Source: Mnemiopsis leidyi
Lineage: Eukaryota > Ctenophora > Tentaculata > Lobata > Bolinopsidae
Reading direction: 5' to 3'
Assembly (NCBI GenBank): GCA_000226015.1
Contig: JH153799.1
Coordinates: 23,584-87,583 of the forward strand
DNA: 64,000 nt
Shown: positions 48,255 through 60,600 of the stretch, piece by piece
Layout: every line of letters starts with the position of its first letter
How positions within the stretch are numbered: position 1 is the first letter of the stretch
The notes under the pieces: generated by a model
What the model saw: the letters and a program-made list of their open reading frames with translations, nothing else
Databases searched by the model: none
Told to the model about the DNA's origin: nothing
Position numbers and translations under genes: made by a program

Positions 48255-51200
48255 CTAATGGATCCCGTTCCCGTTGGTTATTCCATTCCCGTTCAACGAT
48301 CCAATCCCGTTGCTCTTTCCCGTGGCAGGAGACCCGATCATGATGTAACGTATAATGTCACTTCTACTGACAATCCCAAATACAATCTGTTTCTCTACAA
48401 ACTCCCCCTCGTCGTCATCTGAAACAGTTTGTCTTTGTAAAGAGAAGTACATTCAGTACACATTCAGTGTGTATCTGTATACATTTGTATACATTTAGTG
48501 TGTATCTGTATACATTTGTATACATTTAGTGTGTATCTGTATACATTTGTATACATGTAGTGTGTATTTGTATACATGTGTATACATTATACATAAGTAT
48601 ACATTTAGTATACATTGTACATTTGTTTATATTTAGTACATTTATATAATTTCGTGAATACATTATTGTTTTCGTTTATACAAATGTATACAATTTGTTT
48701 TACATAATTTTACAAATCAGCATCCAGTGCGTGTCACATTTGTAGAAGAACTGACCTATGACCACAAAGTTAAGAGATGCTTCAAGAATGAATTACAGCC
48801 TTGTAACTATTGTTGTTAAAAACAACGATTGTGCCTTCAAGAAAATTTAAATGTTCGATGAGTTTTGAGTTTGACGGCTGAAAGATATTTCTGTCCATTT
48901 GAAGAAATAGTTGAATGACAGCTATTTGTCAGAGATTTAAATGAAAATCAAATTTCAATGACTATTGGAACAAAATGGTCAGTACAAATCGAAACAAGCA
49001 AACAAGATCAGTCAAATATAATAAAGTTAAGTGCAATAAATGAACAGAAATTGGTTCAATGCCTCATTGTTTCCAAGTCTATTCCAATATTTCAACGCTT
49101 TTCATGCTGCATTATGAACAGGAATGCAGAAATTAACGATGCTATGCTGGATAATACTTTAATATCATGAAGTTTAATGTCTCTTTTAAAAAGCTTAGGA
49201 ATGCATATTCTTTATCTGGTTGAAAATGAACTTATTTTGGATCCAGCATAGTTTCCACACTAATTCAAGATTATCTTTTAATCTTTGAACAAAAAGCAGA
49301 TACAGAGATTTCCAGGGATATACTTTTAATTCAGCAGCACAGTATGCAGATTATTTACAGTTGGAGTGAAAGAACTCGACACTCGGTAAAGATCACGCAG
49401 CTGCTTGTTATGCCACGTGAGCAGCAACTAACAAGCAATGGCAGAAAAAAGCTGGAAAATTTCCAAAAAGCCACCGTGCTTTGAGGTTAATTTCTTCATG
49501 TAAATCCAATGGTAGGGCTCTTGTTGAAAATTTTATGACCTTGTTCGAATTAGCTTTAATAAAGTTAAGTTGTAAATGCTGCTGAAAAACGCTGTGCACA
49601 TATCACTCACAATCACTTCACACATTGAAAATCAGCCCAGCAAATATACACAAGTTAACATACGGGGTGTACAGTGTATATTGCACAGTTTGTATTGTAC
49701 TATGTACGATAGACGTCACAGATCAGATGACCCGTCGATGTGTAGTCCAGGTCCCGACATGATGAAGGAAAGAAGGTGAGCTGCTGTTATTGTTCCAATG
49801 TACATGTCACGGGGACAAGGCGAGCCGTCATCTTCGTCTGAAAGTTACTAAAACTAAAGTAACCAGTAGTTGGAAAGGTAACCATCGCAGAATAAGGTAA
49901 TATCGTGCTGGGAAAGTAATCATATAGTAACTGATTAATGAAGTAGTCAATAGTAGTCATAGTAACCAACAAAAATGATTGAGTAAACATAGTAAACACT
50001 TTATAAAGTAGCAATAGTAGCTGTAGTAACCAGGTGATAAAGTTGCCATAGTTATAAGTTGATGAAATAGGTAACCAAAGTAACTTGTGGTAATGTGGTA
50101 ACGGAATACGGATGATGAAGTAACCTTAGTGACCACTTTTTGTAGTAATCATATTAACATGCAGTAACTAGTTGAACGGATTATTGAAGTCAGTACGTCG
50201 ACAGTCACTGATAGTAACTGAAGTTCCCAGATTAAGTTTTTAACTTGAGTCACCAGGTTTTCATCCGAATTCCGATCCTGGGAACATCCTTTACTTTTAA
50301 ATTCTAAAATTCCCGTCCCTACAGAGCGACAGCTGATTTTGTTTGTAGCCCAAACCAAACCTAACCTTGCTAAGGGGCACACATCACGAGGAAAGGGATT
50401 CCATCATTCTGAGACGGTAACTTTATTTTGGAAGAATATTTGTCGATCTAAGTTGATCAGTCGAGACCTTTAACCAACTAAATTGTGATGGATCAAGTCC
50501 GCTACTTCCACGGAACTAAAACAAGGAGAGAAATTTTACATGAGCTGTTTAGAGCTATTAATAGAACAAATCTATAGGCAAACGGACGCTAAGTCTCCAA
50601 TTTTCTGGACAAGATAATCAGGTTTTCAGAAGATTGAGTTAACATTTAGGAAGCGAGTAAGACAGGTATTTTATGTAATCTAATTCACATCGAGATCGTC
50701 CGAATTTTCTAAAAAGTTATAAGGTTATGTTTCTATATTAGGCTCGAGAAGGTAGGTCATGTCATATCAACATAAACTTGAATAACATGTTTGTGAGTTT
50801 GTTTTGTGTTAACTTAGTAGTGATGGATTCGTACCAAAAAACCGAGCTGCGAATTCTGTTATTCTAGAAAATTCTGTTATTCTAGAAAATCTCTAGGTGA
50901 GATTCCTGGAGAAATGAGGAATTAAAAGATGAAAAAGAATGTTTCATAGTTGGTGTAGTACATAATAAGTATAGTAGTTTAATTTGGCTATTTAAAGAGA
51001 ATTTAAACATTAACTTACAGTATTGCCAGCCTTTAGTGACGATAACGAAGTGGTCGTGATCCAACATCTTAGAGACCTCAGCGAGAGGAGTATCCACAGT
51101 TACCTACAGGAATATGACATATTTATAAACAAGCATATTATGAAATATTTATAACACATGCATAGTATGACATATTTATAACATCGTCATATTGTGACAT

Positions 51201-54200
51201 ATTTATAACACAGTGATATTATGACATATCAATAACTTGAAGCTACGATACATAATGTGCACAACACCTTATGGATCATACTTATAATACGTCATTGAAA
51301 AAATGTATAGCTCGTCATATAACATATTTATCATGTATAACAGGATATAAAACCAAAATAAGAAAGGGTTTGATATATTTATATATTTTGTCCGTTTGCA
51401 GCATTGACAGTTGCCGCCAATTGCTAATTATAATTTCGAAATGAATCAACATGCTACATGATTGCAGGGCACAGGTTTTCGACGAAGAATTTTCAGACAG
51501 TTTACGTCAGAATCTAATTATACGTCAGAATCTAATTATGCGGAACTCAAGGACATTCTAAGAATGCAACAACCGTCACGAGAATTTCCGGTAAAAGATA
51601 AGATAATGAGGTTCATGTTCCCCGTCCCTGATAAGCTCCCTACCAATGGAATCTGGTTACATTTATCCTGCTCTGATCTCAAGACTCATGTTGTAATATC
51701 CACTAAATATTCATGCGAATATTTTTCTAACCGACATGAAATTTTCCTAGAATTGTTGGAAAAAAAGAGACCTGAAAATTTTAAATGTTGAAAACACATT
51801 GAAAGCCGTCTTTTAGAAATATGCAAGATATTCCACGGGGGATTTCTTTTGTAATTCCTCTTATTACTTTCCCTCAACCTTTTAAGATATTAGGAACAAG
51901 GCTTTGTTTGATGAAAACTTCTGAACTTAAATATCGCAACATAGCTGTTACTTGTTGTTCACATCAAGAGATTATATATATATATATTAAGTTAATAAGA
52001 TTACAAATAACACATTAGATTATGTGACACAGTATCTTAATCAAGACTCAAATAAATGTTATAAACCTCTGACAACAAGCCCGCTTGTTAAGATGCAAGT
52101 TTGCTCCTAACACACAAATGTTGGAACAATGCCCCATATATTAGGTTGTCCCATAATGATTGACAATGACTCTGTATCTTTTTGATGGTAGGTTGTATGA
52201 TATTTTGACAGTACCAGGTGAAAGAACGGTTAATTTTGGATCGGAGACATCCCTTCCTGAGAGCAGAATCGCAGTTTGAATGTATAAAATTTTAGGTCCA
52301 AATGAACTTGCCCAAGAGCAGTTGTCAGGTGTCAAAATTTCAATTTTGAAAAAAAACAGCATGTTTCTGTGACTACTAGACCGAAGAATGAACTGATATC
52401 AATCAATAGCGATGAATACTTGATGTTGCTGGCACAGCTGGGCTCTCTAACTTTTAGAGTGTATTAAAGTGATTTTTAGTCCGACATGACGCGCACGCTC
52501 TGACTTAACTTGAATTTCCGTTCTTTAGAATAACTTAGAATGATCGAAAACTCACAAAATTTGGCACTTAAGTCCACGAAGGTCCAAAAATTACAACAAT
52601 GTTTTGTTTTTAGGATTCGTGTGTAAAATGAATCTTGCAGTTCGGTTTTTTTCAATCATTATGGGACAACCTAATACATACATATACCATTTAAAAAGTT
52701 TTTAAAAATCCAATGCTACGCTATATAAGTGGTATATCAATACTCCAATAGATAGATATTAATCGCGTACTTTAATTACGCTGGTTTTGGATCTTCTGTT
52801 TCATCCTCAATAAATGTATTAAATTTGTTGAAAAAGTTCAAAATATACATTACATTGTTAGCAGCTTTTACTATACAATAAACTACATACAATAAACTAC
52901 ATTGTATACTATACAATAAACTACGTTATATACTATAAAAAGAACGACCTGCTAAACACAAACCTTCTGAAACTGGTTGTACATAACTTTAGATACTGGA
53001 TCTTGGGCAGCAGCTTGTCCTTTCGTAACTTTCCTCATCATATTGTGTAGTGTTATTGCACCTGAGGTTTTTTATTTTACTTAAGTATTGCAACCTGAGA
53101 TAGATCCGTCTGTGTCAACTACCGGACATTACCTGAGATAGATCCGTCTGTGTCAACTACCGGACATTACCTGAGATAGATCCGTCTGTGTCAACTACCG
53201 GACATTACCTGAGATAGATCCGTCTGTGTCAACTACCGGACATTACCTGAGATAGATCCGTCTGTGTCAACTACCGGACATTACCTGAGATAGATCCATC
53301 TGTGTCAACTACCGGCAGCTGATCGACATTCCTATTGTTCATAAGCTCCATGGCGGTCTGGCATTTCATCGACGGTGAGATTATGATAGGATCCTTCATT
53401 TCTATAACTGATACGGGTAGCTTTCCCCACCTGTGTGAAGTATTCGATAAAATTCTTTGAATTCTTCTGAGAAATATTCAAACATTAGAACACGAAACGT
53501 GTAGTGGAGCGACGTAAATAAAGATACTTTTAGAAAACAGACAAAATACTGTCCAAATCACAAAAAACAAATAAAAGCTCAAACCATCGAAGAGACATGT
53601 CATCAGACTCGGAAGGACTGAGGAAGCCATGTTCGATCATCCAATCATCAGAGAGGTACTTGGTCATGTAGTTCCTGACTGAGTCCGGTAGTATGACTAC
53701 CACTCTGGAACCCTCAGGAAGGTCTTTTGCTTCCTGAAAACACGTGATATTAAGTAATAGGTATAATACACTGTACACGTAGGACTTGTGGTAGAACTCG
53801 AAAGGGGGAATTCGTCGAAATATTTGTAATGAATAGGACTCTAAGATATGTAGGCGTAGGCATGTTTTTTGTAACAACTTAGACTCTGTTCTGCAATATT
53901 TCAATAGGTATAACACTTGTCATGGACTTCAATACTTTAAATTAAAAGAATGTTGCTTTCTGTAACGAGTAAATTAGTAACAGCTGTTATTTCTTAGCCG
54001 TATGTTAATAACAACAAATACAAATACTTGAGACTGCTTGTCGACTTATTGAGTTGGTAATGTTAGTGGTAACTTTGCAGAGTAACTTCAACTCTGTAAC
54101 TGTCTGACTTACAAGTCCATATTCAGCTTCAGATTATTTGTATGATAGTAGTGTGGGAACTATAAAGTATAAAAAGTAATTTAAATACTCTCAGTACCAG

Positions 54201-57200
54201 TCTCGTGTAAATAGTGTACAATATTAGAATGTAAATATTAATATTAGAAAAATTAGATATTAATATTAATATTAGATATTAATATTATTAGAATATTGTA
54301 AACTAACTGTAAATAATATGCACGCTTTTCACGTCAACAATATTAGAATGTAGATATTGTACACCAACTTTTCACGTCTACCATTCTGCCAGAACACGCC
54401 TTGTACACTTGCAAAGGGCGAGTCTGCCAAGTTTACTATATAACTTAATTCTATTAGAGCATCAGCATATATTATTGTATAAAACATCACGGAACTTATG
54501 CAGTGTATCATAACTTATCACAATATCACGGAAGAGTAAAAGTGCCAAGTATTATATGAGGAACAACACCGCGCCGCCTTGTCGGTGATGGTACGGATGT
54601 TTGTTTTAACTGTTTACATAAAGCCGCCCAAATTTGGTGGAACTTCCCGCCACTTTTCATACGTCAACTATAACGTCTATTTTACACTCAAATGCTAAAA
54701 TACGAATTATTTTAACTTTCTGAGTTGATTCCAAATTTGCCTATGTGGCATTAACGTCAAGACATTAGGAGTATATCGTAAAAAGGAGCCCCGCAGTGTA
54801 AGCTGTAAAAAGCTACGACGAGTATTGAAAATTTACTGCCACCGTTTTACTTTCCGTAAAGAAATTTATCAAGGAGTTACGGGCCGGGAAGCTGTTTTAC
54901 GAGAATTCTGTCAAAGACCGTATTTTTCGGTTTTTGAAGTTCAGGTTATAAGCTTCCTTGGTTTCCAAACACGCTCACCCAAAACTTAATTATATGGCTT
55001 CATAAATTGTCATTGAGCCTACTGAAATAGCCATATTATTGATCATAAAGCCATATTCTCTCGTCTTATTAGTCAAATATGGTGAGCCGACTAAAACGTC
55101 CATATTATTTCAGTGGCTCTGATAAAAGAGGCTACAGTGTTTCATCTGAAATAAAATACGGGTCACTGGGTACCGCAGTTGATGATCCCTCTAAAATGTT
55201 TCAGTATAAAAACATGAAATTTTATACCTGACACGTGTTTATAAGCAGTTTTGTGGAACTTATGTGGATAACAAAGATTCTGTTTTCTTATATATGTGTG
55301 GTGGCACTGATGGGAAATTGATCGTGCTTTCACGAGATACTGTCAACAATAACATAATATCTAACGCTTTAAAAAGAGTGGTCGTCAGTCATTGTGGGGC
55401 AACCTATTGCTATGCAGCTAACCTCAATAGCACAGTAAACGTTATGTTAAACAGCTAACCTCAATAGCACATTAAACGTTATGTTATACAGCTAACCTCA
55501 ATAGCACAGTAAACGTTATGTTATACAGCTAACCTCAATAGCACAGTAAACTTTATGTTAAACAGCTAACCTCAATAGCACAGTAAACGTTATTTATACA
55601 GCTAACCTCAATAGAACAGTAAACGTTATTTAAACAGCTAACCTCAATAGCACAGTTAACGTTATGTTATACGGCTAACCTCAATAGCACAGTAAACGTT
55701 ATGTTATACAGCTAACCTCAATAGCACAGTAAACGTTACTTCCACAGCTTCCTCCACAAAGAAGTCCTTCCAACTTTATCAACTGTCTGGACATCGCAAA
55801 GGAGGGTCCGTCTTCGCTTTTAACCCATCTGAAACACAAGGAAATATTTAACCACCAGTTATTTCATATAAATGGGATATTCTAGCATGAATTGCTGAAC
55901 ACCCCTCCAAAACTCAGAAGGTAATCCCACATTAGACTTACTTGTCTACACAGTCTCTATCCAGTACTGTCGGTATAAAGTCGTATCCTACACCCTCCAC
56001 GTGGTACATCTCGCCTTCTCGTTCCTCGTTCAGGGACTCCGGCACAGCCAGACTTGATCCTTCTGGGTCTACTCCCACCACCTGCCAAACACAAGGAAAT
56101 GTTTTGTAGGTAAATTTATTGCAGCCAATCGAACAACATAGCTTCCTTGAAATTATCTATTTGGATCACACATACTCAAATTAATCGTAAGAAAATATTT
56201 ATTGAAACACCAGGTATAGCTTTTATACCACCACATACCTTGATGTTTGGAATTTTTTCCTTCAGTTTTCTGGCTATTCCGGTAACAGTTCCGCCCGTTC
56301 CAGCACCAACAACGATCATGTCGATCTTTCCTGAATGAAGATTAAATTGTAATGGTTTTCTTGATCGTCCGGGTGCCCTGGCAAAAATTTTAAAATTACT
56401 GTGTTCAAATGTTCAAAGTTCTGAACATGAGCATGGCAAAAATCGAAATTTCTCATGGTCAGTACTAACCAGTATTAAAGAAGAACCCAGTAACAATTTT
56501 ACAGTACGAAGTGACAGGGTAACTAAAGGTATTTTTAGTCATAATGCTAATTTTATCAACTGAGGCTAATAAAGAACAAGAAACTAAGCTCACCATCCAT
56601 TTGATGGTAAATTTCTTCTGCAGTTTCATCATAATGAGCTATTGGATTGTATTCGTTTCTGTACTGAAATATATTACGTATTTTATAAACTTAAAAAACA
56701 TTTCACAACCGCGTTAGGAAATATCAACATTGCCCACGATGTACAGGCTGCAGGTTACACCACCCATTATGTTTCAGAATTGAGATACTTTTTGTTGCTC
56801 CGTTCGCTGCTCAACAATTGGTATGAGTACCGGAGGGTTATTAATTTACGTTGGATAGCGATTGCCAGGCAACGCAATATCAAATTTCACGAAAAGGAAT
56901 AGATACGTATTGTTGCGATAATTAGTTTTCATGGAAGAGAAATTCCCAGAGGAATACATAAGACACTCACTGTGCCTGTTGATCTTAATGATACTGAAAA
57001 TTACGAGTTGACGTAATTCGTGTGTATTTTTTCCATCTCTAATACTTTATTTCAACATGAAACAGTAACAATACGTCAACATGAAATAGTACCAACACTT
57101 CAACATGAAACAGGGATTATCAATTCATGAAGAACGTCAATTTTAAAGAGTATTACCTGATCCAAAATGACGGAGTTTGGGATTTCATCCAACAGTTTCT

Positions 57201-59791
57201 GTGACACCGCAATGTGGGACTCTAGAAATTAGATAAAGTCGGTAGACATCAAAGTACTATTGTATTTACTATTTAATCGCAGTTCAATTCGATTCATGAA
57301 ATTTCGTCACACAAATAAACACAGGATCATAAACTTGATTGGCACTTTATAAACATGATTGGCACTTTATATGTACTGTTCTATGTGTTACAACTGTAAA
57401 CGTCCATTTCTTTTAACGGGGCAACCTTAGACCAAAACTGACATATATCTTCTATCACTAGCACTACTACTTAACATATATCTTCTAGTATAAGCACTGC
57501 TACTTAACATATATCTTCTATCACTAGCGCTACTACTTAAGTTCCACAAGTAACTGAAATCTAACCCTGACTGTCGAAAGCAGCGGAAGTAGGCGTTCTC
57601 ACGATCTCCGCTCCCAGAGCCCTCAACACACTCACTTTCTCGTTACTCATCTTCTCAGGCATGACAATGATACAGCGGTACCCTTTAACTGCAGCAGCTA
57701 GCGCCAGACCAATTCCTGGGGGGAGGAGTGTGTGTGTTGCTGTCATAGAAAACCTCACTTTTAGTGCAGAATCTGAGGACGTTTAGGGCAGGAGTGGTTG
57801 ACAAACAGCATCGTCTGGGAACAATCGGATTTACACTTTTACTTGAGACAATGAGACAAACCTGTGTTTCCTGAGGTGGGTTCAATGAGGGTGTGAACAC
57901 CGGGCTTTATCCTGCCTGTTCGCTCTGCTTCCTCAACCATTCTCTTTCCGATCCTGTCTTTCACACTGCCTCCGGCGTTAAAAAACTCACACTTTGCAAC
58001 TGAAGATGTCACTTCAATTTTTGTGAACAATTCATAGAAATAGAATATATCAAAGTCATAAAAGATGTCAAACATGTGTTGTTAGTGGGGAATGGTTACA
58101 GCTGGTATGAAAAAGATGTATTTAACATGAACAGTTTAATAAATTTCAGGCAGTATTTTTATCTTAAGAGCAGGTATCTAGATTACCTTACTCGGGATTA
58201 TTATAACCGGGATAAAGTGGCGGGTTTTGGGGGATTTTGCCATGTTTTTCCCGTTTTTATTTTCACCAGCCATAATAAATACCGTCCACTCAGCTCTTGG
58301 GGTTCCCAAGGGGTATGGGTCCTCATATTATAACTGTTGTCTCATATAACTGTTCTCTATTTACTAGAGAAGACTATTGGAGCAAACAGCGAAGTTTATC
58401 TAAATTCTTTTTCTTATTCTGTATTCAAGATTTTCAATTTCAGTTGTTTTTTATTCTTCATCTCTTGGATACCAGCCACTTTTTATGAAATAGTTAATAG
58501 GGTTCAAAGTTAAAATAGCTGATTAATCGATGCATATTACAAAACTTTTAAAATAGTACAATGGTCGAATCCAAGTCTAGAAAATATTGATGAAACGCCG
58601 TGGTTATAACTCTTTGAACACTTAGTGAGTAAATTTCAAAAAAGATACGTTATTAGAGGCCGTTTTCAGAACTAGGTAAAATCCAACTCTAAGATAACAA
58701 TCAAGTCGTGCTTGAAATTATGAAAATTGGATGAAACAGACGATGTCAATGTGGCTATATATTAAAACAATGTTTTAAAAACATCAGCTATTACAAAACA
58801 ATGATCACATCACACCTTAGTTGCTGTTGGGAAAACCGTTTCCAAAACAAGTAGAAACAAACTAAATTTCTGCAATTATTGTATTTTTTGCAATTTTGAA
58901 ATTGAAAGGTTTGGCAGTGGTAAAATTCCTACCGGGATAATTTGGCCTGTTTTGGGCAATTTCGCCATATTTTTCCCGGTTTTTATTTTTCCCGGTCGTT
59001 AATAAACCGACTGTAATAATCCTGAGGAAGGTACTTACAAATGTCACATTTAAGCCCTTTTTCCTTTTTGATCCTGTCAAGTCTGACCATAGGTGTGTTG
59101 CCAATGTGATCCAAAATATTATCAATTACTCCATACTTCTTTCTGAAAGAAACGGTAGGAAAAAATAGCAACTGAAATAAATGGAAGAAAACAAAATAAG
59201 GAATCAGTTTAGGTAATCTATTAAAAATTTTTATAAAGTAAAAATTTTTCTTCTCACCTATTCATCATTATGATATGCATCTTTTAGACAGTTCCCACTG
59301 AACTATTTAAAAAACAATATTATTTTTTACACGCCTTTTTTCAACGAATTATCAGTATATTGATATTTCTGACAGTGAAATTACTTACGGTGGTTGCCAT
59401 TTGGAATGAGCATGAGGGCTGGATTCAGAAGACCCAAGTGCCCATGAGCATTCTGATGGTTTGTCAGGCCGTATCTGAGGGGTATCATTTAAAATGAATA
59501 AAGATGATTGTAATTTATACCTACTATTATCATACACTGTTTTTATACACTGATTTCATAAAATAGAATTGTCAACATAGTAGAATTATGCTGCAGTTAA
59601 AGGTGAAAATTTGAGATATTTGGAGATGAACCTTTAAAATGCAATTCCAGATGCCTCAAACGTTGTCGACATCAGCATATGAAAGCATTCATATGCTGTA
59701 TGTGTTTCTGAAAAACTAACTTACTTACCGCTAATTTCCACTCTGAAACACTAACAGTGCTCTGTCGCTTAGACGTGTAGGGACAGGCCAT
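48255..59791 (-). CDS. CBS: Cystathionine beta-synthase (heme- and PLP-type), complete
   Basis: Fifteen minus-strand exons join in frame into 553 residues (human enzyme 551): 59729-59791, 59389-59474, 59039-59142, 57862-57999, 57566-57715, 57157-57221, 56594-56663, 56239-56330, 55942-56081, 55717-55828, 53585-53733, 53285-53430, 52964-53061, 51019-51103, 48255-48418. The enzyme condenses serine and homocysteine to cystathionine (transsulfuration) and also makes H2S, mainly in the cytosol. Visible parts: N-terminal heme region [14 protein letters not shown]...SPHAH with Cys30 and His42 as likely axial ligands; PLP lysine Lys98 in [16 protein letters not shown] near 126-131; phosphate loop GTGGT 236-240; EGLLCGGS with Ser330; then a tandem CBS-domain (Bateman) regulatory part from about 390, which binds S-adenosylmethionine in vertebrates. 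The CxxC redox motif of vertebrates is absent (LKEKIPNIK). The C-terminus is an Asn/Gly repeat ([16 protein letters not shown]). Two introns begin with splice-donor minisatellites. Confidence 0.97.
48466..48595. repeat. 31-bp tandem repeat next to the last CBS acceptor
   Basis: Four units of AGTGTGTATCTGTATACATT type, 31 bp apart (48466, 48497, 48528, 48559), then degenerate TATACAT sequence. They lie 50-180 bp upstream (transcript sense) of the last exon. Confidence 0.9.
48596..51018. other. Last intron of CBS
   Basis: A 2.6-kb intron (with the repeat above) without a recognisable nested gene. Between 49850 and 50160 is a degenerate array of short TAGTAACC/GGTAACCA units. Confidence 0.5.
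51104..51250. repeat. Degenerate 35-bp tandem repeat next to a CBS acceptor
   Basis: ATGACATATTTATAACA recurs about four times with CATA-rich spacers, directly upstream of the exon at 51019-51103. Confidence 0.75.
51462..51791 (+). other. Open frame antisense inside a CBS intron
   Basis: A plus-strand frame of 109 codons lies within intron 13 of CBS. It is the longest open stretch in that intron and has mixed composition ([18 protein letters not shown]). It starts at TTG, with in-frame ATG codons further in. An 18-bp direct repeat (TCAGAATCTAATTATACG) opens it. No family was recognised; it may be chance or a repeat remnant. Confidence 0.2.
52141..52674. mobile_element. Mariner-like MITE, 534 bp
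   Basis: TTAGGTTGTCCCATAATGAT at the left and its complement (ATCATTATGGGACAACCTAA) at the right are perfect inverted repeats of about 23 bp, flanked by TA on both sides, the Tc1/mariner target duplication. No transposase frame was seen inside. It lies in a CBS intron. Confidence 0.88.
53094..53315 (-). repeat. 38-bp minisatellite made of exon 12 end plus 5' splice site, six copies
   Basis: Copies start at 53094, 53132, 53170, 53208, 53246 and 53284, exactly 38 bp apart. On the transcribed strand the unit is 31 exonic bases ending ATCTATCTCAG followed by GTAATGT of the intron. The exonic copy differs from the others at one base (GATGGATC versus GACGGATC). Only the first donor keeps the CBS frame to exon 13. 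Confidence 0.97.
53734..55416. other. CBS intron 10, non-coding part
   Basis: AT-rich intron between exons 10 and 11. It holds an (ATTAATATTAG)n tract at 54232-54295 and nothing else recognisable. Confidence 0.5.
55417..55740 (-). repeat. 37-bp minisatellite made of exon 10 end plus 5' splice site, nine copies
   Basis: Nine copies, 36-38 bp apart, start near 55417, 55453, 55491, 55528, 55564, 55601, 55636, 55673 and 55711. On the transcribed strand the unit is about 22 exonic bases (AACGTTTACTGTGCTATTGAG) plus GTTAGCTGTATAACA. The first copy is the functional exon end, encoding SNVYCAIE. Confidence 0.97.
57420..57540. repeat. Three copies of a 36-40-bp repeat in a CBS intron
   Basis: ACATATATCTTCTATCACTAG type units recur three times with CACTACTACTTA spacers, about 25 bp beyond the donor of exon 57566-57715. 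They do not contain exon sequence. Confidence 0.85.
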
Positions 59792-60221
59792 TATCTTTGG
59801 AATTGATATGTTACCAGATAAAAGTACTGCTGTTTCATTTGCATCTAGCTGTTTTTAAAAACATTTAAAACAGATACGTGCAACTGAAATAGTGCTGTTC
59901 ATTGTAAGCATCTCTATTGATTTTTATTAATCTATAGCATTTATGGCGATTCACTTGAACCAAGGAAACTATTTGAAGTTAAATCTAAGCATCACACCAT
60001 TTTAGTATATATCATATACCAGGTGAATTGGTATACAGCAGAGAGCTGAGAATACCTATGTCACATGCAAGACTTGGTTTTACTTTTAAAACCTCAATAA
60101 ATTATTTTTATCATTATTGCTGTGAAAATTATATTTCAATTCAATTCAAAAGAACAAAGGAGTAAGTAGTTAGTAAACAAAGATTTAGTAAACAAAGATT
60201 TAAATTTAGGTTATTTTTACA
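59792..60221. other. Upstream region of CBS
   Basis: AT-rich 5' flank of the CBS start. No TATA box at a clear distance was recognised. Confidence 0.35.
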
Positions 60222-60234
60222 TCAAAACATATCA

Positions 60235-60600
60235 TAGATAAACATAACGCGTCGTGGCGGCAAGTCACTCGCGTTTTCAAAAATTTGTTTTGATTGGCCG
60301 CGCGGAGCCGATGCGCATGCCAAGCTCAGTCGCCAAACCAGCATAGCCCCTACGCGCGGCCCCAAATTCGGATAGATTGCCAGCGACCCATTCGAATCCG
60401 GAGAGGCGCGGACATGCATAGGCCATGATGGTTCAGCAAATGGCTCGGCCACGCGAGCAGAACCATGCTCACAGGAAGGCTTGTTCAGGTGCTGTGATCA
60501 GCTTCGCTCACGTGACTACTGCATGGCTACGAGCGAGCAGAGCAGCAACTGTGTGGAGACAGCTAAACCAAGGACCTGAGTGTCGTGTAGCTCCGGACAC
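60235..60600. repeat. GC-rich repeat, relative of the 62-63.4 kb block
   Basis: It shares ACGCGCGGCCCCAAATTCGG with 62188-62210 (direct) and 62376-62400 (inverted). CpG is abundant, unlike the flanks. Open frames on both strands here are consequences of the GC content. Confidence 0.55.
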
